A stretch of 64,000 nucleotides of DNA from contig JASJBF010000001.1 in assembly GCA_030066685.1 (NCBI GenBank), positions 369,465 to 433,464 on the forward strand, in the 5' to 3' direction. Position numbers and translations under genes: made by a program. This DNA is from Kiloniellales bacterium (GTDB lineage Bacteria > Pseudomonadota > Alphaproteobacteria > Kiloniellales > JAKSBE01). The notes beneath the pieces were generated by a model. That model did no database searches. It saw nothing but the letters and a program-made list of their open reading frames with translations, and was not told where the DNA came from. Below, piece by piece: positions 34,265 through 43,604 of the stretch (positions are counted from its first letter, which is position 1; each line of letters opens with the position of its first letter).

Positions 34265-35229
34265 GCCTCTGTCCTCGCGTTCGATCGACCGCCGTCGATC
34301 CGGGGGTCCAATGCTTCGTCCAAGTTTTGCCGCCACCAATTCACGGAGTTCATAAGGCCATGCTCCAGGTCGAACTGCGGCTTGAAGCCGACTTCCTCGG
34401 TCAAGCGCGTCACGTCCGCGTACAGCGACGGCGGATCGTGGGGGCGATTCTCCAGCGCGCCAAATTCGAAGAGGTCTTTCCGGCCGATAAGTCGTGCGAG
34501 ACTGTCTGCGACGTCACCGATGGAAACCTTGTTGCCGCCCGCGATGTTGATCGGCCCCTCGACCGGTGAAAGCAAGAGGGCAGCTAGGGCTGCTCCCGCG
34601 TCGCGGGCATCCATAAAGTCTCGGATCTTGCTAGGGTCGCCAAGCCGTACCGGCCCACCTTGCAGCAGACCGCAAATGATCGAAGGCACAAGGCGGGATT
34701 TCGTCTCAAAGGGGCCATAGACCATGAAGACACGGCCTCCGGCATGGCTAATGCCAACGCGTTCAGAAAAGGCCCCGGTCAGTTCGAATGCGGCGTTTTT
34801 TGCCATGCCGTATAGCGTTGCCGGTCGGCAAGCTGTCTGACCCTCGTGACAAATACCGTCACCGATACCTTCTGGTGTCCAGTCATATTCTGCGCAGCTC
34901 CCCGCCAAAACCACACGCTTGCCGCCCGCGTCGTGAAACACCCTTACCAGATCGAGCGTTGCCGCTACCCAATCGAGGTTTTCCGGTGCCTCCCAAAAAT
35001 AGCCATGACGCGTTTCCCAGGCCAGGTGGAGAAGGTGCGTAGGTCGAACCTGGTCAATCAAGAGCCGGCGTGCTGCCACATCGAAGAGGTCGGTCGCGTG
35101 CCAAATCGCCGGCACTTCAGCAAGCTCATGGCGCGCCACCGCATGTACCGTGAGGCCCTGCTCCAGCAGCGCTCTGACGGCATGGCGGCCAATAAAGCCG
35201 CTCGCGCCGGTCACAACCACGGTGCTCAT
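34261..35229 (-). CDS. NAD-dependent epimerase/reductase (extended SDR)
   Basis: 322 residues. The cofactor motif TVVVTGASGFIGRHAVRALL is at the N-terminus, the catalytic YGMAKNAAFELTGAFSERVG has Y-x3-K, and the C-terminal substrate region includes GPINIAGGNKVSIGDVADSL. In the order of this operon it is the best candidate for the 4-ketoreductase that finishes the NDP-deoxysugar, but an epimerase is equally possible from sequence. ATG 35229 overlaps the rfbC stop (ATGA). Confidence 0.88.
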   Translation of the reverse strand: MSTVVVTGASGFIGRHAVRALLEQGLTVHAVARHELAEVPAIWHATDLFDVAARRLLIDQVRPTHLLHLAWETRHGYFWEAPENLDWVAATLDLVRVFHDAGGKRVVLAGSCAEYDWTPEGIGDGICHEGQTACRPATLYGMAKNAAFELTGAFSERVGISHAGGRVFMVYGPFETKSRLVPSIICGLLQGGPVRLGDPSKIRDFMDARDAGAALAALLLSPVEGPINIAGGNKVSIGDVADSLARLIGRKDLFEFGALENRPHDPPSLYADVTRLTEEVGFKPQFDLEHGLMNSVNWWRQNLDEALDPRIDGGRSNARTEA

Positions 35230-35756
35230 GGCAGGAAATCCGGATAGGCGGCATCCCGCGCCGAGATCACTTGCGGCACAAACGGCCAGTCGATGGCAAA
35301 GGCGTGATCATCCCAGCGCACGCCGCGCGCCAGGTCGGCATCGTAGAACTCGCCCATGAGGTAGTGCACCTCGCAGTGCTCATCCAGCGTGATGAAGCCA
35401 TGGGCGCAGCCGGGCGGGACATAGAGTGCCCGACCGTTCCTGGCGCTCAATTCATGGCCTGTCCAGCCGCAGTACGTGCTGGAGCCGGCACGCAGGTCGA
35501 CGGCGACGTCGAAGATCGCGCCCCGTGTGCAGCGGACGACCTTAGGTTCGGGTTTGGGATTCGCTTGGTAGTGCATGCCGCGCAACGTGCCTTTGGCACT
35601 GTTGAACGAGATGTTGGCCTGAGGGAAATGTGTGTGCAGGTCCCGAGCGGCAAATTCCTCGGCGCAAAAGCTGCGGGCGAAGAACCCGCGCTCGTCTGCC
35701 TGCTTCTCAAGCCCCAACAGCAGGACGCCGGGCAGCGTGGTCTCGGTGAAGATCAT
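35226..35756 (-). CDS. rfbC: dTDP-4-dehydrorhamnose 3,5-epimerase family protein
   Basis: 176 residues, a single RmlC cupin. The catalytic histidine H62 is in GTLRGMHYQANPKPEPKVVR, with GAIFDVAVDLRAGS and the tyrosine region ALYVPPGCAHGFITLDEHC. RmlC-type enzymes epimerise C3 and/or C5 of 4-keto-6-deoxy sugar nucleotides. Next to CDP-glucose enzymes and a C-methyltransferase it probably acts at C5 (or C3) of a CDP-4-keto-3-C-methyl sugar, rather than in rhamnose synthesis, since rmlA, B and D are not here. The ATG shares one base with the preceding stop (TAATG). Confidence 0.88.
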   Translation of the reverse strand: MIFTETTLPGVLLLGLEKQADERGFFARSFCAEEFAARDLHTHFPQANISFNSAKGTLRGMHYQANPKPEPKVVRCTRGAIFDVAVDLRAGSSTYCGWTGHELSARNGRALYVPPGCAHGFITLDEHCEVHYLMGEFYDADLARGVRWDDHAFAIDWPFVPQVISARDAAYPDFLP

Positions 35757-36997
35757 TAACAGACCTCGACCTCGGGAATCGGGATCACGAAGCGGCCGCC
35801 CCATGCACGAATATCGGCCATCGACGCCACGATTTCGTCCCGCAGGTTCCATGGCAGGATCAAGAGATAATCGGGCTTGGTTTCGAAGACCCTCTGTGGC
35901 GGACAAATGGGCAGGTGGCTGCCCGGGAGATAATGGCTCTGCTTGTGCGGATTTCGGTCCACCGCATAAGCTATCAGCTCCTCGTCGATGCCACAGGTGT
36001 TCAGCAAGGTGTTGCCCTTGGCGGCTGCGCCATAGGCGACCACGTTCTTGCCCTCGGCCTTGGCGTCGCGGAGGAACCGGACAAGTCCCTCTTTGACTGC
36101 GGCGACCTTGGCGGCAAAACCGTCATAGGTATCGAGGCGGTCAAGCCCGCGGGCATGTTCGAGCCGGCGAAGATCTTCGACAGCAGGTCCTTCGGCGCGT
36201 GCTTGGCCGCCCCCCCGGCAGGCGAGCACGCGCAGGCTGCCGCCGTGGGTGGACAGGCGCTCGACATCGAAAACCAGAAGTCCATGCTTGTTGAACACCT
36301 GTTCGACACTCAGAAACGAGAAGTAGCAGAAATGCTCGTGATAGATCGTATCGAACTGAACCTGCTCTATAAGCCGGAGCAAATGTGGGAACTCCACGCT
36401 CAAGACGCCCGCCGGATTGAGTAGGGCTCTGAGGCCGGCAACGAAGTCGTTGAGATCGGGCACATGCGCCAGCACGTTGTTGGCGACCAGGAGGTCGGCC
36501 CCTGCTTCGCGCGCCACGAGGTCACGAGCGACCTCTTGGCCGAAGAATCGGACTTCGGTCGGGACGCCGACAGCCTGCGCAGCCGCCGCCACATTGCCCG
36601 CCGGCTCGACGCCAAGCACCGGGATCCCTGCGGCAACGAAGTGGCGCAAGAGATACCCGTCGTTGCTGGCCACTTCGACGACCCGGCTGTCGGCATCCAG
36701 TGCAAAGCGTGCAATACTTGCTTTGGCAAAGCGCTTTGCGTGCTCGACCCAGGTCGTCGAGTAGCTGGAGAAATAGGCGTAGTCGCCGAATATCTCCTCT
36801 GGCGGAACCACAGATGCGACCTGGACCAGGAAGCACGCCTGGCAGACCCGGGCGTGCAGTGGGTAGCGCGGCTCCGGGCGTGCCAGATCAGCTTCGCTCA
36901 GGTAGGAATTGGCAAGCGGAGTCTCGCCGAGGTCAACGAAGGTCTGGGTTAACGCGGCCCCGCAAAAGCGGCAGGCTTTTTCCCCAGTCGCGGACAT
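35756..36997 (-). CDS. sugar C-methyltransferase (TylC3-like)
   Basis: 413 residues with three parts in the usual order. A zinc-binding head is at about 8-60 (CRFCGAALTQTFVDLGETPL, then CQACFLVQV). A class I SAM fold follows (VVEVASNDGYLLRHFVAAGI, GVEPAGNVAAAAQAVGVPTE, NVLAHVPDLNDFVAGLRALL). The C-terminal putative-zinc/Rossmann domain includes IYHEHFCYFSFLSVEQVFNK with the catalytic-type His-Glu-His and VVAYGAAAKGNTLLNTCGI. This is the C-3 (or C-5) methyltransferase architecture acting on NDP-4-keto-6-deoxy sugars. It overlaps rfbG by one base (TGATG). Confidence 0.92.
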   Translation of the reverse strand: MSATGEKACRFCGAALTQTFVDLGETPLANSYLSEADLARPEPRYPLHARVCQACFLVQVASVVPPEEIFGDYAYFSSYSTTWVEHAKRFAKASIARFALDADSRVVEVASNDGYLLRHFVAAGIPVLGVEPAGNVAAAAQAVGVPTEVRFFGQEVARDLVAREAGADLLVANNVLAHVPDLNDFVAGLRALLNPAGVLSVEFPHLLRLIEQVQFDTIYHEHFCYFSFLSVEQVFNKHGLLVFDVERLSTHGGSLRVLACRGGGQARAEGPAVEDLRRLEHARGLDRLDTYDGFAAKVAAVKEGLVRFLRDAKAEGKNVVAYGAAAKGNTLLNTCGIDEELIAYAVDRNPHKQSHYLPGSHLPICPPQRVFETKPDYLLILPWNLRDEIVASMADIRAWGGRFVIPIPEVEVC

Positions 36998-38049
36998 CAG
37001 GCGAGCTCCTGGTACCGCTGTATCTCGTTGAGACTGTAGGCCCGCATGTCACCGCCGCCTTCGCAAGCGCGGTACCAGGCGACGGTCCAATCAATGGCCT
37101 GCTCCAGACGGAGACGCGGGCGCCACCCAAGAGTTCGGATCGCCAGACCGGCATCAAGCATCAAGGCCGCGGCCTCGGGCGGCGTCTCAGTGCCGTCCTG
37201 TCTCCAGCCGGACCCATCGCCCCAGCGTTTGACAAGCCGGTCCACTACCCAGCGGACCGGGCGCACGTCGGCCGTGTCCGGCCCGAAGTTCAGTGCCTTT
37301 GGCGGGTCGTCCCCGGCGCAGATGCGCTCGGCATAACGAAGGTACCCCGCCAGCGGGTCCAGGACGTGCTGCCACGGACGAGTGGCGTCCGGGTGGCGAA
37401 TCGCCACCGACACGCCCGCCCCCACGGCGCGGACGAAGTCGGGGACAAGTCGGTCGGTGGCCCAGTCGCCGCCGCCGATGACATTACCGGCACGGGCGCT
37501 GACGATGGCAGCCGAGCCATCTTGGAAGAAACTCGTGCGGTAGCTTGCAGTGGCGATCTCTTGGGCGGCCTTGGAGGCGCTGTAAGGATCGCCTCCGCCA
37601 AAGGGATCTCCCTCCCGAAATGGCTGACCGCGACCGTCGTTGGCGTAGACTTTGTCGCTTGTGACGACGACCACAACTCTGACCGAGGGCGTCCGGCGCA
37701 CCGCATCGAGCAAATGGACCGTACCGAGCACGTTGGTCGCGAAGGTTCCGATCGGGTCAACATATGATGGCCGCACGAGCGACTGTGCGGCCAGGTGAAA
37801 GACGACCTCGGGTCGGGCACGGGACAGCGCGGCCGAGGCCGCCTCGGGCGCGCGAATGTCGCCAATCAGCGAATCCAGCTTCGTCCAGGGAGAGAGCACG
37901 TCAAACAGGTTCGGCTCGGTCGCGGGCGCCAAAGCGAGCGCCGTGACCTCGGCGCCCAGGCTTTCGAGCCACAACGCGAGCCAGGCACCCTTGAACCCCG
38001 TGTGACCGGTCAGCAGAACCCGCCGGCCACGCCAGAAGTCAGGCGTCAC
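36997..38049 (-). CDS. rfbG: CDP-glucose 4,6-dehydratase
   Basis: 350 residues from GTG 38049, overlapping the rfbF stop (GTGA). The extended-SDR motif RRVLLTGHTGFKGAWLALWL opens the protein. Further family stretches are VFHLAAQSLVRPSYVDPIGT, VVVVTSDKVYAND, GDPYSASKAAQEIATASYR and RPWQHVLDPLAGYLRYAERI. It converts CDP-glucose to CDP-4-keto-6-deoxyglucose with bound NAD. Pairing with rfbF is diagnostic of the CDP branch. Confidence 0.95.
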   Translation of the reverse strand: MTPDFWRGRRVLLTGHTGFKGAWLALWLESLGAEVTALALAPATEPNLFDVLSPWTKLDSLIGDIRAPEAASAALSRARPEVVFHLAAQSLVRPSYVDPIGTFATNVLGTVHLLDAVRRTPSVRVVVVVTSDKVYANDGRGQPFREGDPFGGGDPYSASKAAQEIATASYRTSFFQDGSAAIVSARAGNVIGGGDWATDRLVPDFVRAVGAGVSVAIRHPDATRPWQHVLDPLAGYLRYAERICAGDDPPKALNFGPDTADVRPVRWVVDRLVKRWGDGSGWRQDGTETPPEAAALMLDAGLAIRTLGWRPRLRLEQAIDWTVAWYRACEGGGDMRAYSLNEIQRYQELA

Positions 38050-38819
38050 CGCCACAGCTTCCACGGGGCCCGGTCGTTCTGCCAAAGGTCTTCCAGAACC
38101 ATCTTGTCCCGCAGGGTATCCATCGGCAGCCAGAAGCCGTGGTGGCGATACGCGGCAAGTTGCCCGTCGGCAGCCAGAGCTTCGAGCGGATCCCGCTCCC
38201 AAACGGTGTCATCTCCCTCGATAAGGTCGAGCACCTTGGTAGATAGAACAAAGAAGCCACCATTGATGTAGCCGCCGTCACCGCGCGGCTTCTCGGCGAA
38301 ACGCTCGACTTGGTCGCCATCGAGCACCGCGGCGCCAAATCGACCAGGCGGCCGCACCACCGTCATGGTTGCGAGACGGCCGTGGTCCTTGTGGAAGTCG
38401 ATGAGGGCAGCGATATCTACGTCCGCGACCCCATCGCCGTAGGTCATGCAAAAGGTCTCGTCTTCGCGAAGGTAGGGGGCCATGCGCCTCAGCCGACCGC
38501 CGGTCATGGTCTGCTCCCCGGTGTCCACCAAGGTAACGCGCCAGGGCTCCGCAGCCGTTTCGTGGAACTCGATATCGTGATTCCCCACATCGATCGTGAC
38601 ATTTGAGTTGTGGAGAACAAAATTGGCGAAGTATTCCTTGATGACGTACCCCTTGTGACCAAGACAGATCATAAAGTCCGTCAGGCCGAAGTGGTCGTAG
38701 ATCTTCATTATATGCCAGAGGATCGGGCGATCGCCGATATCGACCATCGGCTTTGGCTTCACCGTGGTTTCTTCCGAAAGCCTCGAGCCCAGGCCTCCGG
38801 CAAGGATTACCGTCTTCAT
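38046..38819 (-). CDS. rfbF: glucose-1-phosphate cytidylyltransferase
   Basis: 257 residues, full length. The nucleotidyltransferase signature MKTVILAGGLGSRLSEETTV starts the protein, followed by KPKPMVDIGDRPILWHIMKI, CMTYGDGVADVDIAALIDFH with the metal aspartate, and INGGFFVLSTKVLDLIEGDD. It makes CDP-glucose from CTP and glucose-1-phosphate and commits carbon to the CDP-deoxysugar branch. First gene of the coupled six-gene operon running to 33533. Confidence 0.96.
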   Translation of the reverse strand: MKTVILAGGLGSRLSEETTVKPKPMVDIGDRPILWHIMKIYDHFGLTDFMICLGHKGYVIKEYFANFVLHNSNVTIDVGNHDIEFHETAAEPWRVTLVDTGEQTMTGGRLRRMAPYLREDETFCMTYGDGVADVDIAALIDFHKDHGRLATMTVVRPPGRFGAAVLDGDQVERFAEKPRGDGGYINGGFFVLSTKVLDLIEGDDTVWERDPLEALAADGQLAAYRHHGFWLPMDTLRDKMVLEDLWQNDRAPWKLWR

Positions 38820-38978
38820 GAAATGCTTCGGTCCCGTTCGTACTCGTGGCGTTTCGCGAGGGTCTCTTGCAGATTTTGACCGATCGCCCGGTATCGCCGT
38901 CTAGCGGCGGCGCCAACCGCGGCGTCGTGAGATCCTATATGGGAGCATAGGAGGCAACTCAAGGCCCTGTGCCGCCGC

Positions 38979-39842
38979 TCAGGCGTTGCGGGCGCCGACC
39001 AGGCGGCGGACCCGGGTCGCTACGCGACCGCCGAGCGACCGCCGGATCGGAAAGAAGCCGTCTGTCGATAGGCGGTAGGTCTCCGCATGGAAGTTGACGT
39101 ACTGCCGCGGTTCCACCGTCACCGACCGCGGAGACACGCCGTGGATGCTGCGGGAGGTATTGATCATCATGATCAGTGTGTTGGCCCGGTATGGGACGGT
39201 AAGGACCGGCTCCACGTAGCGGTCCTCGATGTCGCGGCGGCCATCCTGAAGGAAATGCCCGCTCTTGGCCTTGGGCCGATAGATCACGAAGTCGCCGCCT
39301 TGGGACTCGTCCTCGGGTCGGCGAAAGTACAACAACGCGTTGAACAGCTTGTGGATGTCGTCGATGTGCGGTCCGCGCACGACGCTCTCGCTGGTCACCG
39401 CGCTGTTCACGCCAAACTGGCAATCCAGCATCACGTCGGCGCTGCGGTTCTCCGGGGTGCCTTTCTTTCCGGGATAGCGGACCTCAGTCGACAGCTCGGA
39501 CAGCGGCTTGCCGAAGCGCGCCTCGATATCCGGGTACTCGGACGCGATGGCGTCCCGCCAGAACTCCAAGAACTCCTCGAAGAACGCCCTGGAGGTGTGA
39601 TAGGCGAAGAAATCCCGCCAGATCGCTGGCATTTCCGGGTCTTCAAAGACGCTGCGCGCCTGCATGAGATAGGCGTAGTTGTTCTTCAATGGCCGACCGG
39701 CCAGGACCTTCTCGAGGGTCGGATAGGCGGCGCTCAACTCGGCAAAGTGCGCCGGATCGAGGCACTCGGTTGAGTGCAGGTGCGGATACGGCTGATGCGA
39801 GATCTGGCTCGGATCCAGCCTCGCAAGTATGCTCTGTGCCAC
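38979..39842 (-). CDS. 2OG-Fe(II) oxygenase-like protein
   Basis: 287 residues from GTG 39842 (AGAGAGAG upstream). The iron ligands appear in GPHIDDIHKLFNALLYFRRP (H-x-D) and SRSIHGVSPRSVTVEPRQYV (distal histidine, then the 2-oxoglutarate arginine). YRANTLIMMIN precedes the second histidine, as usual for this fold. The last 25 residues are basic. The protein differs clearly from the 26875 gene and from the pseudogene at 45836, so the island holds three oxygenase lineages. Its substrate is unknown; sugar or lipid-carrier modification is inferred. Confidence 0.78.
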   Translation of the reverse strand: MAQSILARLDPSQISHQPYPHLHSTECLDPAHFAELSAAYPTLEKVLAGRPLKNNYAYLMQARSVFEDPEMPAIWRDFFAYHTSRAFFEEFLEFWRDAIASEYPDIEARFGKPLSELSTEVRYPGKKGTPENRSADVMLDCQFGVNSAVTSESVVRGPHIDDIHKLFNALLYFRRPEDESQGGDFVIYRPKAKSGHFLQDGRRDIEDRYVEPVLTVPYRANTLIMMINTSRSIHGVSPRSVTVEPRQYVNFHAETYRLSTDGFFPIRRSLGGRVATRVRRLVGARNA

Positions 39843-40082
39843 TGCTCTTACTCTCTCTTTACGCCTCAGATCTGTCGGGCCCCGGATAGATCGTCAGGGG
39901 AGGCATATTGAATTGTTCGGTGACCTCGATGATGATCGTGGCAATGGGACGATGAGCACACTATCCGCCAGTCCCTTCTCGCAAGGAGTGCTGAGGAAAC
40001 TGTCATTGCCCAATAATCCCGAGCCTACCAGCTCACGCGTTCAAGCCGAAAAACCCAGGCCAGCCCACTCCGTCACGATGGG

Positions 40083-41405
40083 TCACCTGACCTCGGGTAC
40101 GGGAGCCGGCGCGACACCGAGCGCTTCGTAGAGGTCGACCGTTCGGTCGACGGAAAACTCCGAAGCTCGAGTCCGCAGGACCTTTGGATCGGGTGGCGAG
40201 TCCAAGGTGGCGAGGATCGCTGCGGCCATGGCGGCCTCGTCGCCGATCGGAACGATGGGGCCGTATTTCTGATCTTCGAGAATTTCGGCGGGACCGCTGG
40301 GCGTGTCCGTCGACACCACGGGACAGCCGCAGGCCATCGCTTCGATCAGCGCGTTCGGCAGTCCTTCGACGTGGGACGACAACACGTAGACCGAAGCGCG
40401 GGCCATGTACTTGTAGGGGTTGACGACGAAACCCGGCAGGGAGACATCCTCGGCGACCCCGAGTTCGCCGGCGAGATCCATGAGTTCGGCCACGCGCTGC
40501 TTCGTCTTCTTCTCGCTCTTGGCGTTGCCCAGGATGACCAGCCGGGCGGGACGGTTCCGCCGCACCAAGGCGAAGGCGCGGACCAGCGTGGCGAAATCCT
40601 TGGTGCGGCTGAGCCTCCCCGCCCCCAGGATCACGGGGGGATCGCCGTCGGCGAACCAAGGATGATCCAGCGCTTCGCCGGCCTCCCGCTCGAGTGCCGG
40701 CGTCACGGTCGGGTTATAGACGACGGTGATGCGCTCCCGAGGGAAGCCGCTACACCTTGCCAGCTGGTCGGCGACGCCCTTCGACACCGAGGCGACCGCA
40801 TCGGCCCGACTGTAGGTGCGGTATAGAAGCGATCGGATGTAGGGCCGGTTCCAGCCGCCAAGCACCGAATGGTCCGGCGAGAGAAAGACATGCTCGCTGA
40901 TGACGAAGCGGCTCGCCGCCTTCGAGGAACGCAGAGCCAGCGCCGCTTCCACGGCCATGAAGGTCGTCGCCACGTAAAGGACGTCCGGCTCTTCCGCTCG
41001 CAGGTAGCCGACCAATGCCGGCAGATAGGGCAAGGTGGACGAGTTCGACTGCGGAGCCAAGGCGTAGCCGGCCACGCTCAGGAAGCCTGCAAGATCGGCT
41101 TTCAGCGCCGTGAGTCGCGCCGCCATCCGGCCGCTTCGCTCGAGGTGGATGACGCGGATGCCCTCCGGTATTCGCTCGGTCAGCGGACCGCCCGCCTCGC
41201 ACAGCAGGAGATCGACCTTGTAGCCTCTTCGCGCCAGTTCCCCGGCGATGATCAGGCGCATCCTGGAAACGCCGCCGCCATCGAGATGATGGAGAAAGAA
41301 AGCAAGGCGGCGAGACGACCCGACGGCCGTCCCGGCGGGGCGGGGACTGCTCTCGGCCTCTGGCGTCTCGATCGCCGTGGCGGCTCCGCTTGCGCCCGTC
41401 AACAT
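40083..41405 (-). CDS. family 4 glycosyltransferase (GT-B fold)
   Basis: 440 residues. The N-terminal domain begins with RRLAFFLHHLDGGGVSRMRL (glycine loop) and includes DVLYVATTFMAVEAALALRS. The C-terminal donor-binding domain has VILGAGRLSRTKDFATLVRA, LVILGNAKSEK, and the E-x7-E motif SSHVEGLPNALIEAMACGCP with VVSTDTPSGPAEIL. It is a retaining transferase of the WcaL/PimB type, probably adding one sugar on the cytosolic face of the membrane. Its start overlaps asnB by seven bases. Confidence 0.93.
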   Translation of the reverse strand: MLTGASGAATAIETPEAESSPRPAGTAVGSSRRLAFFLHHLDGGGVSRMRLIIAGELARRGYKVDLLLCEAGGPLTERIPEGIRVIHLERSGRMAARLTALKADLAGFLSVAGYALAPQSNSSTLPYLPALVGYLRAEEPDVLYVATTFMAVEAALALRSSKAASRFVISEHVFLSPDHSVLGGWNRPYIRSLLYRTYSRADAVASVSKGVADQLARCSGFPRERITVVYNPTVTPALEREAGEALDHPWFADGDPPVILGAGRLSRTKDFATLVRAFALVRRNRPARLVILGNAKSEKKTKQRVAELMDLAGELGVAEDVSLPGFVVNPYKYMARASVYVLSSHVEGLPNALIEAMACGCPVVSTDTPSGPAEILEDQKYGPIVPIGDEAAMAAAILATLDSPPDPKVLRTRASEFSVDRTVDLYEALGVAPAPVPEVR

Positions 41406-43399
41406 GCCGTCGCCCTCACATCTGCGAGCTGCCTGGGTCCTGCCCGCAGCGCGTCATACCAAGTCTGAAACATCAACACGCTCCAAAGTAGATCCCGGTT
41501 GTCGCACCATCCCGCGAGGTGTTGTTGCCATGTTCGCCGGACCGCTTCAACATGGAAAAAGCCGTCGGCGAGGAGGCGGCGTTCACCGAGGAGGTCTTCC
41601 GCCCAGTCCCGCATCGGACCGCACAACCAAGAGGAAATCGGCACGCTGAAGCCTTGCTTCGGTCTGTCGGTCAAGCCCCGATGCACATAGCGCTCGAGCA
41701 CCTGACGCAGGATCCTCTTGCCCCCCTTGGCGCCGCCCATCCGCAGATGCAGTGGCAAGGTCCAGGCGAACTCCACCACCCGATGGTCGAGCAGCGGGCT
41801 CCGCACTTCCAGGCTGGCGGCCATGCTGGCCCTGTCGACCTTGACCAGGATGTCGTCCGGCAGGTAGCTCACCATATCCAGGTACATCATCGTCTTCCGC
41901 GGCTCGGCGAAATCGGGCCAGCCCCCGGGATCGCTTAAGGCGGACTGGGCGGCCCCGGCGCCGACGACGAACTCGGAGGCTCGCTGACAGGCAACGCGCA
42001 TGCCGGCAAAGAGATCGAGGGCGCTCTCCGCCCCGATATGCGCCGTTCGGCGCCGAAGCTTGGACGGATAGCGCTGCCAGGGACCCAAAGGTCGCCGCGC
42101 CTCCGGCCCGGAGGCAGCAAGGACATTCCACGTCCCCCGCTCGAGGCAGCGGGCCGCGGCCGTCATGCCCCGGCGCATCGCGCGCGGATACCGGCGCAGT
42201 CTGTTCCACTTCTCTGGGGTCTGGGCGTATCTCGGGTAGCCGCCGAAGACCTCGTCGCCACCGTCGCCGGACAGCGCCACGGTGACCTCGCGCCGGGCCA
42301 ACTCCGACACCATGAGAGTCGGTATCTGCGAGGGATCGGCAAAGGGCTCGTCGTAGACGGTGGAGAGGCGGGGAATCAGGTCGAGGCCGTCGTCCGGGGA
42401 GACATAGAGCTCGGTATGATCGGTCCCGAGAAAGTCGGCGATTGCCTTGGCATGATCGGCTTCGTTGAACTTCGGATCATTGAAGCCGATGGCAAAGGTC
42501 CTTATCGGACGCGAGCTCTGGGCCTGCATCATGGCCACGACCGTGGTCGAGTCGATGCCCCCGGAAAGCAGGCCGCCGAGATCGACATCGGCGATCATGC
42601 GCCTCTTCACGGCGTCGCGGAGCAAGCTGTCGAGTTCCTCGACGGCCTCTTCTTCGGAGCCTGGGAACGCTGCGCGCTCGCCCTGCCGCGCAGCGTCTTC
42701 GAGCGACCAATAAGACTCCGGAGTCGGATGGCCCGGCGCGCCCTCCGCGCGCAGCGTCAGCAGCGAGCCGGCAGGCAGCTTTCTGATGCGCCGGTAGATG
42801 GAATAGGGCGCCGGAATCCACTGATGCTGAACAAGAAGGCCGAGCGCGTCACGGTCGATCTCATCGTCGAAATCGGGATGAACGCGCAAGCACTTCAGTT
42901 CCGAACCGAAGAGAAAGCTCTTCCCGCACCAGCCGAAATACAGCGGCTTCTTCCCCAGCCGGTCGCGCGCCAGGGTGAGGCTGCGGTTCTCCCGATCCCA
43001 GAGCGCGAAAGCAAACATGCCGTTCGCCCGGCGGAGCGCCTCTCCGAGACCCCACTCCGAGATCGCCGCCAAGAGGACCTCGGTGTCGGAGTGTCCGCGA
43101 AAACTGTGGCCCAGCGCCCGCAGGTCCTCGGCGAGTTCCCGGAAGTTATAGATCTCCCCATTGTAGGTGATCATATAGCGACCCGACGCCGAGGCCATGG
43201 GCTGCCGCCCGGCTGCCGAAAGATCGATGATCGAGAGGCGCCTCTGACCCAGGGCGATACCGGCCCGCGCATCCACCCAGACCTGGCCGTCGTCGGGACC
43301 GCGGTGGACGAGCGTATCGGTCATGCGCAAGGCCAGCGCCCGGAACGCCTCCGGTCTCAAATCGCCGTCGCACGACAGAATGCCGCTGATTCCGCACAT
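41399..43399 (-). CDS. asnB: asparagine synthetase B-family amidotransferase
   Basis: 666 residues, full length. The N-terminal glutaminase has the nucleophile Cys2 (MCGISGILSC), then VHRGPDDG, RRLSIIDLSAAGRQPMAS and YNGEIYNFRELAEDLRALG. The synthetase domain has the ATP pyrophosphatase loop LGGLLSGGIDSTTVVAMMQA at about 275, LSGDGGDEVFGGYPRY and KVDRASMAASLEVRSPLLDH. Glutamine provides ammonia to amidate aspartate or, in glycan clusters, a uronic acid. Location favours the latter, but free asparagine synthesis cannot be excluded. Confidence 0.92.
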   Translation of the reverse strand: MCGISGILSCDGDLRPEAFRALALRMTDTLVHRGPDDGQVWVDARAGIALGQRRLSIIDLSAAGRQPMASASGRYMITYNGEIYNFRELAEDLRALGHSFRGHSDTEVLLAAISEWGLGEALRRANGMFAFALWDRENRSLTLARDRLGKKPLYFGWCGKSFLFGSELKCLRVHPDFDDEIDRDALGLLVQHQWIPAPYSIYRRIRKLPAGSLLTLRAEGAPGHPTPESYWSLEDAARQGERAAFPGSEEEAVEELDSLLRDAVKRRMIADVDLGGLLSGGIDSTTVVAMMQAQSSRPIRTFAIGFNDPKFNEADHAKAIADFLGTDHTELYVSPDDGLDLIPRLSTVYDEPFADPSQIPTLMVSELARREVTVALSGDGGDEVFGGYPRYAQTPEKWNRLRRYPRAMRRGMTAAARCLERGTWNVLAASGPEARRPLGPWQRYPSKLRRRTAHIGAESALDLFAGMRVACQRASEFVVGAGAAQSALSDPGGWPDFAEPRKTMMYLDMVSYLPDDILVKVDRASMAASLEVRSPLLDHRVVEFAWTLPLHLRMGGAKGGKRILRQVLERYVHRGLTDRPKQGFSVPISSWLCGPMRDWAEDLLGERRLLADGFFHVEAVRRTWQQHLAGWCDNRDLLWSVLMFQTWYDALRAGPRQLADVRATAC

Positions 43400-43604
43400 C
43401 GCTTATGCGCTTTCCCGAATTGCTGAGCCGAGGCACGCGTCCAAAACTGGGCGCAGCGGCGAAGACCGCCGATGTGACGCCCGCAACGCCGCAGCAAGCC
43501 TCTCCTTAGCGCACCACCCGCTGCGGATCAAACCCGCACTTCGCAGTCCGGGCCGCTTCCGCGCCGACGATCGCAAACGCTCGCCGCGATGACCCGGTCC
43601 AAGG

